Assembly (NCBI RefSeq): GCF_030269365.1
Contig: NZ_BSTF01000002.1
Coordinates: 186,001-250,000 of the forward strand
Source: Lentzea sp. NBRC 102530
Lineage (GTDB): Bacteria; Actinomycetota; Actinomycetes; Mycobacteriales; Pseudonocardiaceae
DNA length: 64,000 nt
Direction: 5' to 3'
Shown: piece after piece, positions 8,309-17,445 of the stretch
Numbering within the stretch: the stretch's first letter is position 1
How the letters are laid out: each line of letters starts with the position of its first letter
The notes under the pieces: generated by a model
Seen by the model: only the letters and a program-made list of their open reading frames with translations
Databases searched by the model: none
What the model was told of the DNA's origin: nothing
Program-made: the position numbers and the translations under genes

Positions 8309-9800
8309 GGTCGATCTCCCCGACCTCGGCGAGCCGCCGCAGCCGGTAGCGGAAGGTGTTGGGGTGCACGAACACCGCGGCCGACGCGGCCGTGACGTCC
8401 CCGAACGCGTCGAGCCACGCGGCGAGCGTCTCGACCAGGCTCGTGCCGTTCCTGCGGTCGTAAGCCACCAGCCGCGCGACGGGCCCGGTCAGCACGTCGC
8501 CGCGTTCGGCGATGAGATCCGCCAACTCCAGCAACAACCCCTCACCGTGCACATCGGACACCCGCGCCACCGGCAACGCCGACCGCCCGGCCCGCAACAC
8601 GCGCAACACGAGATCCGCACCGGCCCGCGACCGCGCCAGCGAGAGCCCGTCCGCCACCTGACCGACCCCGACGAGCACCTGATGCCCGACGCGCGCCTGG
8701 AAATCGGAGGCGATGCCCCACGCCCGGTCCTCGGACACGGGCAGGATCGCGTAGGCGACATCACCGACCAACGCGGCCGCGGCGCGCGGATGCACCGCCG
8801 TCAGGTGCATCGCCAGCGCGTCCGCCACCTGACGCCGTTCGGCCAGCAACCGCGCGTGCGCGGCCGGATCATCGCCGTGCGAGTGGGCAAGGGCCAACGC
8901 CAGCACCACGCACGCCTGGTCCGACAAGCCCAGCCGCCGCACCGCCTCCGCCGCGCCCGCACCACCCTCGACGGCCGTCGACACCAGGTCCGCGCGCAAC
9001 CGCCGTTCGACGTCGGCCCCGGCCCGCTGCCGCATCAGGTGCAACGCCACGAGCTTCGCCGCGTCCCGGAACGCCGCCGTGCTCTCCGCCGTCAACGGCT
9101 CCCGCACCGCCGCCCAGATGGACCCGAGCAACTCGTCCCCGGCCCGGCACGCCACCGCGACCCGGGGCAGGCAGAACGTGCCGTCCTCCTCGGGCAGCCC
9201 CTCGACGTGCACGGGCTGATCGCTGCGGTGCAGGTGCCCGAACACCCCGCGCTCGGCGAGCATCCGCGAGTACCGCTCAGGCACCTGCCGCCCCAGGATC
9301 GTCTGCACCCGCGACGGATCAGCCTCGTCCTGCCGCCCGGAGAACGCGAGCACCCGCGAACTGCGGTCCTCGATCGTCACCGGCGCGTCGATCAACGACG
9401 ACACCGCGTTGGCGAGCGCGAACAGGTCCCCGGACGGCACGCCGCCGAGCGTCTCGGACGGGTCGGGCTCCAGCAACGACCGCAGCAACGCGGCCAACTG
9501 CGTCCACGAAGCACCAGGCGCGAGACCGAGCAGCACGACACCGGAGCGGTCGACGGCCTCGGCGAGGTCGTCGGTGAGCACGACCGGGCCGCGCACGACG
9601 AGCGCCGCCGCACCGGTGAGCCTGCCGAGCAGCTCCGCCGGGTGCCGCACGCCCACACCCAGCACCAGGGCGGACGGCGGCACCTGGTCGTCGTCGGGGT
9701 CGTGGATGACGACGCCGCCGACGGCCCGTCCGGGGTCGCCGCGCACGAGGTCGATCAGCGTGGTGCCGAGGTCGTCCAGCACGCGGGTGAGGCCTGTCAT
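8175..9800 (-). CDS. PucR/CdaR-type transcriptional regulator
   Basis: 541 residues. The C-terminal PucR HTH is clear: GTSLVETLAAWLDAFGDVTAA, then VHPNTFRYRLRRLAEVGEIDL. The middle region contains VTIEDRSSRVLAFSG and a GAF/GGDEF-like part, as in many actinobacterial PucR proteins. The last 40 residues are Pro/Ala-rich and run past the usual end (MLQLRLWR) into DNA shared with the lysR 3' end. The target is unknown; relatives respond to nitrogen or amino acid metabolites. Confidence 0.85.
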   Translation of the reverse strand: MTGLTRVLDDLGTTLIDLVRGDPGRAVGGVVIHDPDDDQVPPSALVLGVGVRHPAELLGRLTGAAALVVRGPVVLTDDLAEAVDRSGVVLLGLAPGASWTQLAALLRSLLEPDPSETLGGVPSGDLFALANAVSSLIDAPVTIEDRSSRVLAFSGRQDEADPSRVQTILGRQVPERYSRMLAERGVFGHLHRSDQPVHVEGLPEEDGTFCLPRVAVACRAGDELLGSIWAAVREPLTAESTAAFRDAAKLVALHLMRQRAGADVERRLRADLVSTAVEGGAGAAEAVRRLGLSDQACVVLALALAHSHGDDPAAHARLLAERRQVADALAMHLTAVHPRAAAALVGDVAYAILPVSEDRAWGIASDFQARVGHQVLVGVGQVADGLSLARSRAGADLVLRVLRAGRSALPVARVSDVHGEGLLLELADLIAERGDVLTGPVARLVAYDRRNGTSLVETLAAWLDAFGDVTAASAAVFVHPNTFRYRLRRLAEVGEIDLSSADARFAAMLQLRLWRPDGAVPGRRTPPSPGAPPAAATPGAR

Positions 9801-9852
9801 GCCCCCACTCTGCCCACCGCCCACTGACGATTCCAAGCGGCGACGACGTCGT

Positions 9853-9981
9853 TCACAGGCCGCCCAGCAACCCGGTGATCGCCTCCACGACCTCGATCAG
9901 CACTACGCAGAACTGCAGCGCGACGAAACAGGTCAGGACGAACCGCGACTGTCGGCGGGGTTTGCGCGAGTGCTTGGTCAC
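9853..9981 (-). CDS. 42-residue membrane peptide
   Basis: GTG at 9981 has AGAGAGG 8 nt upstream, a strong ribosome binding site. The peptide has a basic N-terminus (KHSRKPRRQSR) followed by one hydrophobic helix (FVLTCFVALQFCVVLIEVV) and a short tail. It is too short for usual gene finders. Nothing identifies its function; the form resembles small membrane regulators or toxin-like peptides. It lies between the PucR gene (same strand) and a divergent unknown gene. Confidence 0.6.
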   Translation of the reverse strand: MTKHSRKPRRQSRFVLTCFVALQFCVVLIEVVEAITGLLGGL

Positions 9982-10108
9982 CGTGATCACCTCTCTGTGG
10001 CATTCGGTGCCCACAGGCAACCTCGCACCCACGCTGACCAGGTACTCCGCGCAGTTCCTCCCGAGCGGAGGAACCGTTTCGGGCCCAAACCCGGAATACT
10101 CGGCCGAC

Positions 10109-11062
10109 ATGTACGACGGTCCCCTCGACGACGTGGCGATCAACGCGAGAACGAAGAGCGGCCGGTTGCTCACCGGCCGCAAACTGGCCAACAGCCCGGT
10201 GGTCCGGGCGTGCCTGGAAAGCGGCAGGCGCCTCGCCGAGCGAGAGCTCCTGGGCCAGGTGGGCGACGAACACCTGCACCGCCCGCTGCGAACGCTGACG
10301 CGGGAGAACATCGCCGCCGAAGCCGAGCTGATCTTCGCCGAGGCGGAGGCGCGCCGTGACGGCCAGATCGCCCGCGCACTCTTCGGCACGCCGCCCGACT
10401 GGAAGAAGGCCAAGACCAGACCCTCGGTCGGCACCACGAAGGACCCGTGGCCCACCCTCGCCCTCTACCTGGGCGACCTGGTCAGGTACGCGCTGCTGGA
10501 CCGCTACTCGCTCACCGAGGGAATGCTCGACAACGCCACCCGAGCACAACTGCGCGAGTCGCCGTCCTTCAGCGTCGTGGTGGACAAGGTCGCCTACGAG
10601 GACATGAAGATCGTGTACGCCGACGAGACCTCGGCGCGCTTCCAGTACCTCGCCACCGGTCTGGCCGACTTCCACGACCAGATCAGGGAGGCGCTGGCCG
10701 GCGTCTACGAGCACTCCTTCCACTACTGGCGCGACGTGTACGCGGAAATCCTCGAAGCACGTGGCGTCGCGCTGCGCCCGGGGATCTCCCTCGACGAGCT
10801 GACGATGATGCTGACCGGCATGGCCCAGGGCCTGAGCCTGCGCCACATCGGCGCCGCCGGCGGCAAGGTGATCGACCACCACGGCCGGTGCTCCGTGCTC
10901 GGCAAGGCCACCCAGATCCTCATCGCCGGAGCCATCGACCCGGGAGACGGCCGGGAGGTCGCCGACGTGGTCGACGAACTCATGGCCGTGCGAATCCCAC
11001 CTGACGGAGAACGCCGGAAGCCGTCGCGGTTGCGCACCTGGATCGACCGGCTGAGGCGTTGA
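10109..11062 (+). CDS. Unknown protein, 317 residues, mostly helical
   Basis: I do not recognise this family. The protein is soluble and helix-rich. Its second half (YVADETSARF..., then DELTMMLTGMAQGLSLRHIG) resembles the ligand-binding part of TetR-type regulators, but no N-terminal HTH is clear. The ATG at 10109 is the likely start: the frame extends upstream to 9875 but there it overlaps the small peptide gene on the other strand and has poor coding character. It is convergent with the racemase gene, with only 4 bp between stops. Confidence 0.6.
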   Translation: MYDGPLDDVAINARTKSGRLLTGRKLANSPVVRACLESGRRLAERELLGQVGDEHLHRPLRTLTRENIAAEAELIFAEAEARRDGQIARALFGTPPDWKKAKTRPSVGTTKDPWPTLALYLGDLVRYALLDRYSLTEGMLDNATRAQLRESPSFSVVVDKVAYEDMKIVYADETSARFQYLATGLADFHDQIREALAGVYEHSFHYWRDVYAEILEARGVALRPGISLDELTMMLTGMAQGLSLRHIGAAGGKVIDHHGRCSVLGKATQILIAGAIDPGDGREVADVVDELMAVRIPPDGERRKPSRLRTWIDRLRR

Positions 11063-11066
11063 GCTC

Positions 11067-12167
11067 CTAGGACGAGGGAATCCACTCCGTCTTCACCGTG
11101 AGCGAGTCGAGCACGTCCGGCAGAGGCGTCACGCCCAACCCCGGCCCGGTCGGCACGGTCAGGTGGCCGTCCTCCAGCACGAACGGCTCGGTGACGTCCA
11201 GCCGGTAGTAGCGGTCGGACGCCGAGGTGTCGCCGGGCAGGGTGCAGCCGGGCAACGCCGCCAGCGCCACGTTCGCCGCCCGGCCGATGCCCGTCTCGAG
11301 CATGCCGCCGCACCACACCGGGATGTTGTGCGCTGCGCAGACGTCGTGGATGCGGCGGGCTTCCAGGTAGCCGCCGACCCGGCCGGGCTTGATGTTGACG
11401 ATCTGGCAGGCGCCCAGCTTGATCGCGTCGGCCGCCGAGGACGCCGACGTGATCGACTCGTCCAGGCAGATCGGGGTGCGCACCACCTCGGCGAGTTCGG
11501 CGTGGGCCAGGAGTTCTTCCTCGTCCAGCGGCTGTTCGATGAGCAGCAGGTCGAACGGGTCGAGCCGGGCGAGGTGGCGGGCGTCGCCGAGGGTGTAGGC
11601 GGTGTTGGCGTCCACCTGCAACAAGATGTCGCCGAACCGCTCGCGGACGGCGCGGACCGGTGCCACGTCCCAGCCGGGTTCGATCTTCAGCTTGATCCGC
11701 TGGTAGCCCTCGGCGAGGTAGCCGTCCACGGCGTCGAGGAGTTCGGGGATCGAGTTCATGATGCCGACCGAGACTCCGCACGGCACGCGGTCGCGCACTG
11801 CGCCCAGCTCACGGCCGAAGGACACGCCCCGCGCGCGTAGTTCGGCGTCCAGGACTGCCATTTCCAGTGCGGCCTTGGCCATCCGGTGGCCGCGGAACCT
11901 GCGCAGGCGCGGGGCCACCGCGATCGCGTCGATCTGGCCGGTCAAGGAAGGGACCAGGAAGCGGCGCAGGACGTCCGCGCTGCCCTCCAGGTACTCCGAC
12001 GAGTACACCGGGTCGGCCATCGTGACGCACTCGCCCCAGCCCTCGTTCTCGTCGGTGACGGCGCGCAGCAGTAGTAGCTGGCGCACGGTCTGCGTGCCGA
12101 ACGAGGTTCGGAACGGGGACCTCAGCGGCATCTCGACCCAGCGGATCTCCACCCCGGACAGCTTCAC
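11067..12167 (-). CDS. N-succinylamino acid racemase / o-succinylbenzoate synthase (enolase superfamily)
   Basis: 366 residues. It racemises N-acylated (best N-succinylated) amino acids; relatives also make o-succinylbenzoate. The layout is that of the Amycolatopsis NSAR/OSBS: KxK near 159-161 (RIKLKIEPG), metal ligands D186 (QVDAN), E211 (LIEQPL) and D236 (CLDES), and the second catalytic Lys K260 (NIKPGRVGG). The GTG at 12167 overlaps the GNAT stop as GTGA, with GAGAGGAG upstream, so translation is coupled. Its neighbours are the succinyltransferase and desuccinylase types that define the D-to-L amino acid conversion route, which argues for NSAR rather than a menaquinone role. Confidence 0.88.
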   Translation of the reverse strand: MKLSGVEIRWVEMPLRSPFRTSFGTQTVRQLLLLRAVTDENEGWGECVTMADPVYSSEYLEGSADVLRRFLVPSLTGQIDAIAVAPRLRRFRGHRMAKAALEMAVLDAELRARGVSFGRELGAVRDRVPCGVSVGIMNSIPELLDAVDGYLAEGYQRIKLKIEPGWDVAPVRAVRERFGDILLQVDANTAYTLGDARHLARLDPFDLLLIEQPLDEEELLAHAELAEVVRTPICLDESITSASSAADAIKLGACQIVNIKPGRVGGYLEARRIHDVCAAHNIPVWCGGMLETGIGRAANVALAALPGCTLPGDTSASDRYYRLDVTEPFVLEDGHLTVPTGPGLGVTPLPDVLDSLTVKTEWIPSS

Positions 12168-12934
12168 CGCGTGCTCCTCTCCACGACGTACCAGCCGGAC
12201 CTGTTGAACCCGGTGACGCGGGCGCCCTCGGCCAGCAGGCCGCCCAGCACCTCCCGCACGGCGTGTCGCCATTCGTGCGCCGCGGCCGGGTTCGTGGTCC
12301 GCAGCGTTTCGACGTCCGGTGGCACGGCGACCAGAACCGTGGTGCCGGAAGGGGTTTCGCGCACCGGCCGGTCGTCCTCGATGCCCAGGGCCACCGAGCC
12401 CTCGACGGCGACCGCGCGCGGCACCACGGGCTCGGTGATGCGCCAGGTGACCAGCAGGCGGTCGGATTCGACGCCCGCGTTGATGCCGTCGTGCATGTCG
12501 CCGTAGAAGTCCGGCAGGTACTCGGTCGCTTCGGCGGCGAGTTTGGTCAGGTTGAAGTGGGCGTTGCGGCGCACCAGCGGGTCGAACGTCCAGGAGATCT
12601 CGGTGATGCCCCGGTCCAGCGCCCACTGCCGTTGGTCGAGCTTGAGCGCCAAACCGACGGCTCGGCCGCGTGCGGCCGCGGAGACCCCGGCGATGTGGCT
12701 GTGCAGCGAGCGGGCGGCGGGCGGGGAGCAGAATCCCGCGCACGCGCCCACCAGGACGTCGCCGTCGAACGCGCCCGCCACGTAACTGCCCGCCTTGGTC
12801 ATCGCGCGCAGCAGTTCGGCGGTGACCGGGGGAGTGTCGCCCTGCCAGATCGACTCGAAAAGCCGTTGGGTGGCCAGGAGGTCCGCGTGTTCGGTGAGTT
12901 GCCGGACGACCACGTCCTGGGCGACCAGTGTCAT
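12164..12934 (-). CDS. GNAT-family acyltransferase, probable amino acid N-succinyltransferase
   Basis: 256 residues, in the GNAT family that accompanies NSAR genes (conserved EISWTFDPLVRRNAHFNL-like core and LGVDCYDGDMHDGI-like loop, here YLPDFYGDMHDGINAG, then SDRLLVTW). In the known pathway of Geobacillus this enzyme succinylates D-amino acids from succinyl-CoA. The start overlaps the M20 stop by ATGA and its end overlaps the racemase start. Acyl-donor preference is inferred from context, not seen. Confidence 0.78.
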   Translation of the reverse strand: MTLVAQDVVVRQLTEHADLLATQRLFESIWQGDTPPVTAELLRAMTKAGSYVAGAFDGDVLVGACAGFCSPPAARSLHSHIAGVSAAARGRAVGLALKLDQRQWALDRGITEISWTFDPLVRRNAHFNLTKLAAEATEYLPDFYGDMHDGINAGVESDRLLVTWRITEPVVPRAVAVEGSVALGIEDDRPVRETPSGTTVLVAVPPDVETLRTTNPAAAHEWRHAVREVLGGLLAEGARVTGFNRSGWYVVERSTR

Positions 12935-13995
12935 GTCAGCTCCTTCACCAGCGCGGCCAGCAGCTCGGTGCGCGGGCCGATCTCGGACACCAGCACGTGC
13001 TCGTTCTCGGCGTGGGCACCGCCGCCGACGGCGCCGAGGCCGTCCAGCGTCGGGATTCCCAGGCCCGCGGTGAAGTTGCCGTCCGACGCGCCTCCGACCG
13101 CCGCCCGGGTGACGCCGGGGAGGAGCCGGCTGGCCCGTGCGAACAACGCGGTGGTCATCGTCTGCTCCATCGGCGGGCGGTTCGGGCCGCCGGACACCTC
13201 GACCTTCGAGCCGTCGAGCACCGGGCGCAACGCCCTGATGTCGTCGTCCACGCGCTGCTGTTCGGCGAGCGTCCGCACACGCACGTCGATCATGAACCTG
13301 CCCTGTGCCGGCACGGTGTTGGTGGTCGTGCCGGACGACAGCACGCTGGGCACGACGGTCGTGCCCAGCGCCGGAGCGGCCAGCTGCGCCACGGCCAGGA
13401 CCTGGTGCGCGGCCTCGACGGTGGCGTTGACGCCGCGTTCGGGTTCCAGGCCGGCGTGTGCGGCGCGGCCGTGCAACGTCACCTCGTACATCGACGTGCC
13501 CTTGCGCTCGGTCTTCAGCGCGCCGCCGTCGGCCGAGCCCTCGGTGACCAGAACGGCCTGGTGCGCCAACGCTTCCGTCTCGATCAGGCCGCGCGACGAC
13601 GGTGAGCCGATCTCCTCGTCGCCGGTGACCAGGATCGTCGTGCCGTCGGGGCAGCCGGCCGCCGCCACGGCGTGGAAGATCATCGCCAGGCCCGTCTTCA
13701 TGTCGAAGCAGCCTGGGCCGCGCAGCACGCCGTCGGTGACGCCGAACGGGATGCGCGCCAGCGTGCCGATCGGCCACACCGTGTCGTGGTGACCCAGGAG
13801 CAACACCTTGCGCGGCCCGGAACCCAGGCGCCACCGCAGGTGCGTGCGGCCGTCGAGGACGATCCGTTCGGGTTCGGCGCCGAGCAGCGCGGCACCGACC
13901 GCGGCGGTGACCTCGGCGCCGCGGGCCACGGCCGCCAGGTCGTCGGAGGGCGACTCGCAGGACACCAGTCGCTCGATGTCGTTCAGCAGGTCCAT
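12931..13995 (-). CDS. M20 metallohydrolase, probable N-succinyl/N-acyl-L-amino acid deacylase
   Basis: 354 residues of the M20 (CPG2/ArgE/DapE) family. The zinc site is complete: HxD at H69/D71 (GHHDTVWP), D98 (GCFDMKTG), the general base E127 and ligand E128 (GDEEIG), and a late His in GAHAENEHV. The dimerisation domain lies near 170-280. In NSAR pathways an M20 enzyme selectively removes the acyl group from the L-form, which makes the conversion irreversible. It starts 1 bp after the fused-peptidase stop (TGACATG) and is therefore translationally coupled to it. Confidence 0.85.
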   Translation of the reverse strand: MDLLNDIERLVSCESPSDDLAAVARGAEVTAAVGAALLGAEPERIVLDGRTHLRWRLGSGPRKVLLLGHHDTVWPIGTLARIPFGVTDGVLRGPGCFDMKTGLAMIFHAVAAAGCPDGTTILVTGDEEIGSPSSRGLIETEALAHQAVLVTEGSADGGALKTERKGTSMYEVTLHGRAAHAGLEPERGVNATVEAAHQVLAVAQLAAPALGTTVVPSVLSSGTTTNTVPAQGRFMIDVRVRTLAEQQRVDDDIRALRPVLDGSKVEVSGGPNRPPMEQTMTTALFARASRLLPGVTRAAVGGASDGNFTAGLGIPTLDGLGAVGGGAHAENEHVLVSEIGPRTELLAALVKELT

Positions 13996-13996
13996 G

Positions 13997-16900
13997 TCAG
14001 GACACCTTCGGCGTGGAGCGGAAACCGGAGTAGAGATACGGCTCGCCGCTGGGCAGCGAGTAGAAGACCAGCGCCGTCCAGGCCTTGTCCTGCGGCCACC
14101 GGTAGAGGAACACGTCGTCGGCGAACGGGACGAGGTCGACGACCTCCGGCTTCGGCACGACGTCCGCGAACGTGCCGGTGGGCGTCGTGTCGAGCCGGAG
14201 CCCGTTGTCTCCCAGCGTGATGTCGAAGCGCAGCGACGCCCGTTCGTACCGGCCGACGTGCTTCTCCAGTTCGACGGCGGGCGGTTCGGCGGCGGGCTTG
14301 CGCGCGGCGGGCATCTGAATGCCGGCCAGCTCGGCGAAGATCTCCCGGAACAGCTCCACGTACAGCTCGCGCGAAGTGTCCACATTGGTCAGCAGCGTCA
14401 CCGCGAGGTCGTGCTCCGGCGCGATGAGCAGGTAGGCGGACTGGCCGACGGTGTTGCCGTCGTGGCCGATCAGCCGCTCGCCGTCCCAGCCGAACCGGAT
14501 CCAGCCCAGGCCCCACGAGTCCGGCAGGCCGCCGGTGTCGGGCAACGTCGCCTGCTCCTCGGTCATCGCGGCCGCGGACTCCGCTGACAGCACGCGCGTG
14601 CCGTCAGCGGAAAGACCGCCGTCGAGGTGCATGCGCGCGAACTTCAGCACGTCGCCGGTCGAGGCGAAGATCGTGCCGGCCGGTCCCATGGCCCTGGGCA
14701 ACGGCATCCAGAGCTTCGCCGTCTCCTGCTCGCCGTCGTGGGTCACGTGGCTGTTCGCGGCGCGGTGCAGCAACGCCTCCTCGGGCAACGTGCCGGTGTG
14801 CGTCAGGCCGAGGGGGGTGAGGAGGCGTTCGCGGACGGCCTCGTCCCACGTCTTGCCGGTGATCTTCTCGACCACCCGGCCCGCCAGCGCGAAACCCGCG
14901 TTGCAGTAGGAGAACGTGGCGCCCAGCGGGTGGTTCCGGGCCGCGTCTCCGAGCACGTCGGCGTAGCGCTCCAGGCAGTCGTCGCCGCGCCCGGTGTCGG
15001 TGAAGTTGTCGCCGTCGATCCCGCTGGTGTGCGTGAGCAGGTGCCGGACGGTCACGGGTTCCGCGAGCCTCAGCTCCGGCAGCACGTCCTTGACCGGCGC
15101 GTCGAGGTCGAGCAGGCCCTCGTCGACGAGCTGCAGCACGACCGTGGCGGTGTACACCTTGGTCATCGACCCGATCTGGAACACCGCGTCGTCGGTGACC
15201 TCGACACCGGTCGTCCTGCTCAGCACGCCGTGGTGCGCCTGGGCGATCTCACCGCCGAGGTCGATGCCGAGCACCGCGCCGGGCACGTCGTGCTTCTCGG
15301 CCAGCGCGGAAAGCCTGCGCTGCCAATGCTTCGCGTCGAGCGGCTTGCGCTGCTCGACGTGCTCGCGCAGCCAGTCGACCACGCGCCGGTTGAAGTCCTC
15401 GCGGTGCGACGGTTTGCCGCTCAGCACGAACAGGTGCGACTCGCCGGGGTAGAGCACGAGCCGCGCGGGAACGCCGCCCCGGCGCAACGCGGTGAACCAC
15501 TGCTCGGCCTGGCCGACCGGGCAACGGTCGTCGTCGACGCCGTGGTAGAGCAGCGTTGGCGTGCGGACGTCGTCCACGCGCGTGAGTGGCGACTGGTCCG
15601 CGAACCGCGCCGGGCCCCCGAACTCGAACTCGGTCAGGTAGTGGCCGCCGTCGGACGTGCCGGCCATGCTGGTCAGGTCGCTGACCGCCCCGCCCGCGAC
15701 GGCCGCCGCGAACCGGCTGTCCCGGCTGGTCAGGTAACACGTCATGTAGCCGCCGTAGCTGTAGCCGGTGACGGCGAGCTTCGCCGGGTCGGCGAGCCCT
15801 TCGGCGACGAGCTGGTCGAGCGGTTCGAGGAAGTCCTTCGCGTCGGACTCGCCCCACGAGCCGATGGTCGCCCGGTAGAACGCCTCGCCGTAGCCGTCGC
15901 TGGCACGCGGGTTGACCATCAGCACGGCCCAGCCCTCGCGCACGAGCGCCTGCTGGTAGTGACGGACCGAGTCGGCGGCGCCGTTCCACGCGTTGTGCGG
16001 GCCGCCGTGGATGTCGAGCAGCAACGGCGACGGGCCGGTGCGTGCGGGGTCGCGGACGAGCCAGCCGTGCACGACCGTGCCGTCCGAGATCGTGAACTCG
16101 CGCTCCTCACGGACGAACAGCTCCGGGCTGTTGTGTCCGGTGTGGACGGTCACCTCGCCGGTGGTCAGGTCGATCGTGGCCACCTCGCCGTACGAGGTGG
16201 GGGTGCTGAGCACGGTCGCGGCCCTGTCCCCGGTGACCGACAACCCCGACACGACCCGGTCACCACCGCCCAGGACCAGGCGCGGGCCGTCGTCGTCCAC
16301 GGCGTACAGCTGGGAGCAGCCGCGGTCGCGGGCGCAGAAGTAGACGGTGCCGCCGACCTGCGCGGGCCGGCCGCCGGGATAGGCGGGAGAGCCGGACAGG
16401 ACGTTGCGGTCGAGCGGCGCGGACAGGTTCGCGACCTCGCCGTCGACGTCCAGGCGCAGCAGGTGCAGGTGACCGGCCTCGACGTTCTCGCGGCCGACGA
16501 CGAGCAGACCGTCGTCGGTCCACGTGACGGACTCCGCGTACCCCTCGGCGAGCCCGACGAGTCGCGGTTCCGCCGTGCCGTCGACGTCCACGACGTGGAC
16601 CGGCCAGCGGTAGGTGAGGTCGGCGTCGTCGTCGAGGGGCGCCGTGAACGCGATCTTCGTGCCGTCCGGGGACCAGGTGGGCGTGGCCGCGTTCCAGTCG
16701 CCGGTGGTCAGCTGACGCACCTCATGCGTCTCCAGGTCGAGGACGTGCAGGTGGGACCGCACGCTGCGCAGGTAGCCCGCCCCGTCGGCCTTGAAGGCGA
16801 GCCGGGACGTGACGATCGGCTCCCCGGCGTCCGCGAGGTCGACCGGTGCCGCGAACGCGATCTTCGTGCCGTCCGGGCTCCACACCGGGGCACCCGCGCC

Positions 16901-17209
16901 CAGCGTCAGGTCGGTGAGCCGCTCGGGTTCGCCGTCGAGCAGCCACACCTGGGCGGCGCCGTTCTGGGAGGGGCCGTCCTGGGCGCGCAGGAACGCGAGC
17001 CTGCCGTCGGCCGACCACGCCGGTGCGGTGTCAGCGTTTCCCCTGGTCAGCTGCTTCGGCCTGCCGTCGGTGATCCGCCAGAGCGCGCGTTCGTCGCGGT
17101 CCTGCTCGCGGTTCGTCGTGCGCAGGACGTAGACGACCTCGGAGCCGTCGGGTGAGATGGCGGGCTGTTCCGGCAGCGCGTGGCCGTACAGGTCCTCGAT
17201 CTTCGTCAT
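13997..17209 (-). CDS. Two-enzyme fusion: S9 prolyl-oligopeptidase plus S12 beta-lactamase-type serine hydrolase
   Basis: 1070 residues. Residues 1-370 are a TolB/S9 beta-propeller (repeated SPDGTKIAF). Residues 375-620 are an S9C alpha/beta hydrolase: oxyanion HGGP near 401, nucleophile S484 in GYSYGG, acid near D560, H592 in ESHLF. A short linker leads to an S12 domain from 625: SxxK at S681/K684 (IGSMTKV), tyrosine motif YCN at 768-770, and a late HDG near 914 as the third motif. The last ~100 residues form a C-terminal sandwich. The frame is continuous with no stop. No signal peptide is seen, so both enzymes act in the cytoplasm. It is the first gene of the D-amino-acid operon; S12 relatives include D-aminopeptidases. 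Substrate is inferred. Confidence 0.85.
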   Translation of the reverse strand: MTKIEDLYGHALPEQPAISPDGSEVVYVLRTTNREQDRDERALWRITDGRPKQLTRGNADTAPAWSADGRLAFLRAQDGPSQNGAAQVWLLDGEPERLTDLTLGAGAPVWSPDGTKIAFAAPVDLADAGEPIVTSRLAFKADGAGYLRSVRSHLHVLDLETHEVRQLTTGDWNAATPTWSPDGTKIAFTAPLDDDADLTYRWPVHVVDVDGTAEPRLVGLAEGYAESVTWTDDGLLVVGRENVEAGHLHLLRLDVDGEVANLSAPLDRNVLSGSPAYPGGRPAQVGGTVYFCARDRGCSQLYAVDDDGPRLVLGGGDRVVSGLSVTGDRAATVLSTPTSYGEVATIDLTTGEVTVHTGHNSPELFVREEREFTISDGTVVHGWLVRDPARTGPSPLLLDIHGGPHNAWNGAADSVRHYQQALVREGWAVLMVNPRASDGYGEAFYRATIGSWGESDAKDFLEPLDQLVAEGLADPAKLAVTGYSYGGYMTCYLTSRDSRFAAAVAGGAVSDLTSMAGTSDGGHYLTEFEFGGPARFADQSPLTRVDDVRTPTLLYHGVDDDRCPVGQAEQWFTALRRGGVPARLVLYPGESHLFVLSGKPSHREDFNRRVVDWLREHVEQRKPLDAKHWQRRLSALAEKHDVPGAVLGIDLGGEIAQAHHGVLSRTTGVEVTDDAVFQIGSMTKVYTATVVLQLVDEGLLDLDAPVKDVLPELRLAEPVTVRHLLTHTSGIDGDNFTDTGRGDDCLERYADVLGDAARNHPLGATFSYCNAGFALAGRVVEKITGKTWDEAVRERLLTPLGLTHTGTLPEEALLHRAANSHVTHDGEQETAKLWMPLPRAMGPAGTIFASTGDVLKFARMHLDGGLSADGTRVLSAESAAAMTEEQATLPDTGGLPDSWGLGWIRFGWDGERLIGHDGNTVGQSAYLLIAPEHDLAVTLLTNVDTSRELYVELFREIFAELAGIQMPAARKPAAEPPAVELEKHVGRYERASLRFDITLGDNGLRLDTTPTGTFADVVPKPEVVDLVPFADDVFLYRWPQDKAWTALVFYSLPSGEPYLYSGFRSTPKVS

Positions 17210-17445
17210 GGTGTTCGTGATCCCCCTAATCCACCAGTCCGGTCCTTCTCACCCTGCCAGGAATTCTGGGTCCGGTGCCGGGCTCTTGGTTCGTCGCGGC
17301 CGACGAATCCGGCGGCTCGGATCTGTCCGCGCCGACGAGGTGGAGCAGGCTCTACCTCGGTCCTGGCAGCCTGCGTGATCGTGTCCGCGGTGCCCGCGAA
17401 ATTAGGTTCTCAGCCAGAAAGTCGTTGCGAGCCAAGGAGAACGTG
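17210..17445. promoter_or_regulatory. Divergent promoter region of the peptidase and ABC operons
   Basis: 236 bp between two divergent operons. The leftward fused-peptidase gene has a GGGGGGA about 12 nt before its ATG. The rightward ABC gene has AAGGAG before its ATG. CCAGGAATTCTGG near 17258-17270 is a near palindrome that could hold a regulator. No firm promoter boxes can be assigned. Confidence 0.4.

Noticed and set aside
11067..12167. Menaquinone o-succinylbenzoate synthase (MenC) in a menaquinone cluster
   Set aside because: The neighbours are succinyltransferase and deacylase types, not menaquinone genes, although the fold allows either reaction.
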